Shown piece by piece: positions 14,918-16,749 of a stretch of DNA of 16,749 nucleotides. Location of the stretch: positions 1-16,749 of the forward strand of contig JAIIAN010000049.1 in the NCBI GenBank assembly GCA_022717655.1, in the 5' to 3' direction. Both the position numbers and the translations under genes were made by a program. The stretch is from Bacillota bacterium. Lineage in GTDB: Bacteria > Bacillota > Clostridia > Lachnospirales > Lachnospiraceae. The first letter of the stretch is position 1; the number at the start of each line of letters is the position of its first letter. The notes under the pieces are model-generated. The model saw only the letters and a list, made by a program, of their open reading frames with translations. It was not told where the DNA came from and searched no databases.

Positions 14918-16303
14918 TTAATGAGGGCATTTGGCAGAATAAAGGCTAGAAATTAAATTTCCTAATACCAGATTTTGGCAGGAAGAACATCTTTGCGCTT
15001 GATATTTTAGAACTTTGCAACTGCCGTTGGCCTTTTTATCATGTCTGGTATAAGTTCCACTTACATAGGTATGATTACATGATTTTTTTTCTGATATGGA
15101 TATATCTGATAGGGCTACATCATAAGAAGTTCCGTTTTCATCTGTAAAATAAGAATCAGAAAAAAGAAAAGTATCCTCCTCTTCATCAATAACCGAGAAG
15201 AACCCTTCCGTTTCAGATATATTTTTTTCTTCATTAAGAACTTCTTCTAAGGAGTGAATATTATCTATTTCTACAGCAGGTGTATTATAAGCAAGAATGG
15301 TAAGGGAAGAAGAAATACTTAAGAATATAATTCCGAGTCCAGTTACAATAGAAGTAAAAATAGGGTGCTTATGTACAGTATGTTTTTTCAAATGAGTAAT
15401 CCTCTCTTTCAGTGCATTTTTTTGATGAAACGTAAATCCACTTGAAGAAACAAGTGAAAGATGTGGTGGTGTAGATGAATATTTTAAAAGGGCATTGCCA
15501 TAGTTTCTTTTTTGTTCGAGTGTACAATTCATTAATGCTAAATCATCAGCGGCTAATTCTGAAGTATTTTGATAAAATTGAATTAAAAGATAAATACATG
15601 GGTTATACCAAAACAAAACAGATAAAAGCATAAGAGTTAGCTTAAATAAATTATCATGGTGTTTTAGATGTGCAAGTTCATGTTTAATAATCAAATGGTT
15701 TGTATCATCAGACAAATTAAAAGATAAAGGTAAAAATAGTTTCGTGTTCAAAAATCCTGTCACAAAAGGAATTGAAATGTGGTCGGATAATGAAAGAATT
15801 GGAGATTTAGATAATCTCAAATCCCTCGATAAGTTTGTAATGATAGCTTGGTTTGGCTGAATGGATTCTTTAAAATTAAAATCGGAATCAATAGTTGAGC
15901 AGAAATTTTTAGTTTGAAGATATAATCGGCATATGTAAATAGCTCTAAACAGCATAATGCTAATGCATAAAAACAGTCCGATTAAAATTCCAATACTGAT
16001 ATTCGGTGGACGAAGAACCAGATGATTTTGAACAATTCTGATTGAATCATCAACAGGTATTTTATCCGTTGATTTTGGATGCATCATAAATGGGGAAAAT
16101 AATCGTTTGTAATAATTGGTAAGTAAAGGAACAGGAAGTAAAAATAAGAAGATATTTACTTTACAAAATAAAAGTTTATGCTTGGGCGCAAGCTGTTTAC
16201 TAAATAAATGCGTTGCGCCAATAGATAAAAATAAAAAGATACTTCCAACAAGATTCATATAAAAAAGTAAGCGAATGGAAGAAGCAATTATTAAATTTAT
16301 CAT
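14918..16303 (-). CDS. BlaR1/MecR1-like M56 membrane metalloprotease with Cys/His-rich outer domain
   Basis: The 461-residue protein has an N-terminal group of about three membrane segments. An M56 protease domain follows, with zinc motif HELAH at 208-212 and the further ligand region SELAADD (Glu249). A last membrane segment (about 316-339, FTSIVTGLGIIFLSISSSLT) then leads to an outer domain of only about 120 residues. BlaR1 and MecR1 carry a penicillin-binding domain of about 260 residues there; this protein does not. The last 53 residues instead hold Cys409, His411, His421, Cys429, Cys439, Cys442, Cys459 and His461, a probable zinc-ribbon-like module. Family logic is that outside signals activate the inner protease, which removes the partner repressor. 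The signal here is unlikely to be a beta-lactam. The gene follows the repressor by 14 nt. Confidence 0.87.
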   Translation of the reverse strand: MINLIIASSIRLLFYMNLVGSIFLFLSIGATHLFSKQLAPKHKLLFCKVNIFLFLLPVPLLTNYYKRLFSPFMMHPKSTDKIPVDDSIRIVQNHLVLRPPNISIGILIGLFLCISIMLFRAIYICRLYLQTKNFCSTIDSDFNFKESIQPNQAIITNLSRDLRLSKSPILSLSDHISIPFVTGFLNTKLFLPLSFNLSDDTNHLIIKHELAHLKHHDNLFKLTLMLLSVLFWYNPCIYLLIQFYQNTSELAADDLALMNCTLEQKRNYGNALLKYSSTPPHLSLVSSSGFTFHQKNALKERITHLKKHTVHKHPIFTSIVTGLGIIFLSISSSLTILAYNTPAVEIDNIHSLEEVLNEEKNISETEGFFSVIDEEEDTFLFSDSYFTDENGTSYDVALSDISISEKKSCNHTYVSGTYTRHDKKANGSCKVLKYQAQRCSSCQNLVLGNLISSLYSAKCPH

Positions 16304-16317
16304 AAAAAAATCACATC

Positions 16318-16695
16318 CTAATCTTTATTAAGAAAATCTCTTAGTTCATCCAGCTCTTCTTGAGTACAATCTTTTTTATTTCCCGTAATAGCAGAAAGAA
16401 ATAAATTTAAAGAACCATTAAATGCTTCTCTTAAAAAAGACTTTGCGTATCTTTGAGTGAGCTGTTCACGTGTTAATTTTGGAAAATAAGCTTTTTTGCG
16501 TCCTTCATTTTTACAGTCTAATGCACCCTTTTCAATTAGACGTGAAAGATGAGTGTGTAATGTTTGTTTTTTCCAGTCTTTTCCATTGTTATTAAAGAAA
16601 TCCAAAATTTGATTGAAATAAATAGGATTTTCGGATGACCATATCATTTCCATGATTTCCAATTCTGTGTCAGATAAACCGTATCGATTTGGCAT
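16318..16695 (-). CDS. BlaI/MecI-type repressor
   Basis: The 125-residue protein has the winged-helix DNA-binding domain of the BlaI/MecI family at about residues 6-75 (LSDTELEIMEMIWSSENPIY, then WKKQTLHTHLSRLIEKGAL and GRKKAYFPKL). A C-terminal dimerisation helix ends EELDELRDFLNKD. Members bind palindromes near their own promoter and are inactivated by a partner M56 protease, which here is the next gene. An AAGGAGG site 5 nt before the ATG at 16695 is excellent and overlaps one arm of the large inverted repeat, so binding there should shut off transcription of the repressor itself and of the genes behind it. No odd features are seen. Confidence 0.93.
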   Translation of the reverse strand: MPNRYGLSDTELEIMEMIWSSENPIYFNQILDFFNNNGKDWKKQTLHTHLSRLIEKGALDCKNEGRKKAYFPKLTREQLTQRYAKSFLREAFNGSLNLFLSAITGNKKDCTQEELDELRDFLNKD

Positions 16696-16703
16696 AAGAA
16701 CCT

Positions 16704-16749
16704 CCTTATAAATATAGTACTACTATCAAATAGTACTATATTTATAAGG
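16704..16749 (-). promoter_or_regulatory. Perfect 19-bp inverted repeat, probable BlaI-type operator
   Basis: CCTTATAAATATAGTACTA at 16704-16722 and TAGTACTATATTTATAAGG at 16731-16749 are exact reverse complements around an 8-nt spacer. Each arm contains TAGTACTA, itself a palindrome and comparable to the TACTA/TAGTA half-sites of BlaI/MecI operators. TATAAA or TATAGT in the upstream arm may be the -10; any -35 lies beyond the window. The repeat ends on the last base of the window. Confidence 0.75.

Noticed and set aside
1..16749. CRISPR arrays, tRNA or rRNA genes
   Set aside because: No regularly spaced repeats, no cloverleaf with conserved GGTTCRA arm and no rRNA segments were found by eye.

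Overview
The window looks like low-GC DNA from an anaerobic, fibre-degrading Firmicute, most likely a gut Lachnospiraceae. This is inferred from the AT-rich codon use, strong GGAGG-type ribosome sites, a T-box-controlled pheST operon, an IS3 remnant of clostridial type and a xylan-utilisation cluster. No species can be named from sequence alone.

Left part, + strand (1-6100). Positions 1-663 hold the debris of toxin-antitoxin-like genes: a PIN-domain start, a MNT nucleotidyltransferase lacking its beginning, and a HEPN-domain start, all broken. Positions 987-5557 carry three intact xylan genes: a GH8 reducing-end xylose-releasing exo-oligoxylanase (Rex), an SGNH esterase (probable acetyl-xylan esterase) and a GH43 xylosidase/arabinofuranosidase. 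None has a signal peptide, so they should act in the cytoplasm on imported, decorated xylo-oligosaccharides: deacetylation, side-chain or non-reducing-end trimming, and removal of the reducing-end xylose. A conserved 39-nt block (36/39 identical) followed at identical spacing by an extended -10 lies upstream of both Rex and the esterase-GH43 pair, which points to one shared activator. The likely regulatory genes follow, but only the first 150 residues of a YesM-like sensor kinase remain. An IS3-family remnant (orfA plus the first codons of orfB) cuts it off, and no response regulator is seen.

Middle (6725-10612). A strong promoter, a phenylalanine T-box leader (specifier UUC, discriminator-pairing UGGU, terminator) and pheS-pheT form a complete housekeeping operon ending in a good terminator. 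A short coding-like stub follows it.

Right part, - strand (16749 down to 10711). A BlaI/MecI-type repressor gene behind a perfect 19-bp inverted repeat is followed by a BlaR1/M56-type membrane metalloprotease. Its outer domain is a short Cys/His-rich module instead of a penicillin-binding domain. Two ABC-2 permeases of the COG4587/COG3694 type follow 25 nt later, then a 0.5-kb decayed stretch, a GT4-type glycosyltransferase and the COG4586-type ATPase. The tight spacing suggests that the repressor/protease pair controls the exporter and perhaps the glycosyltransferase. This unit is the most promising candidate for a little-described system: proteolytically sensed control of an ABC exporter linked to a sugar transferase.
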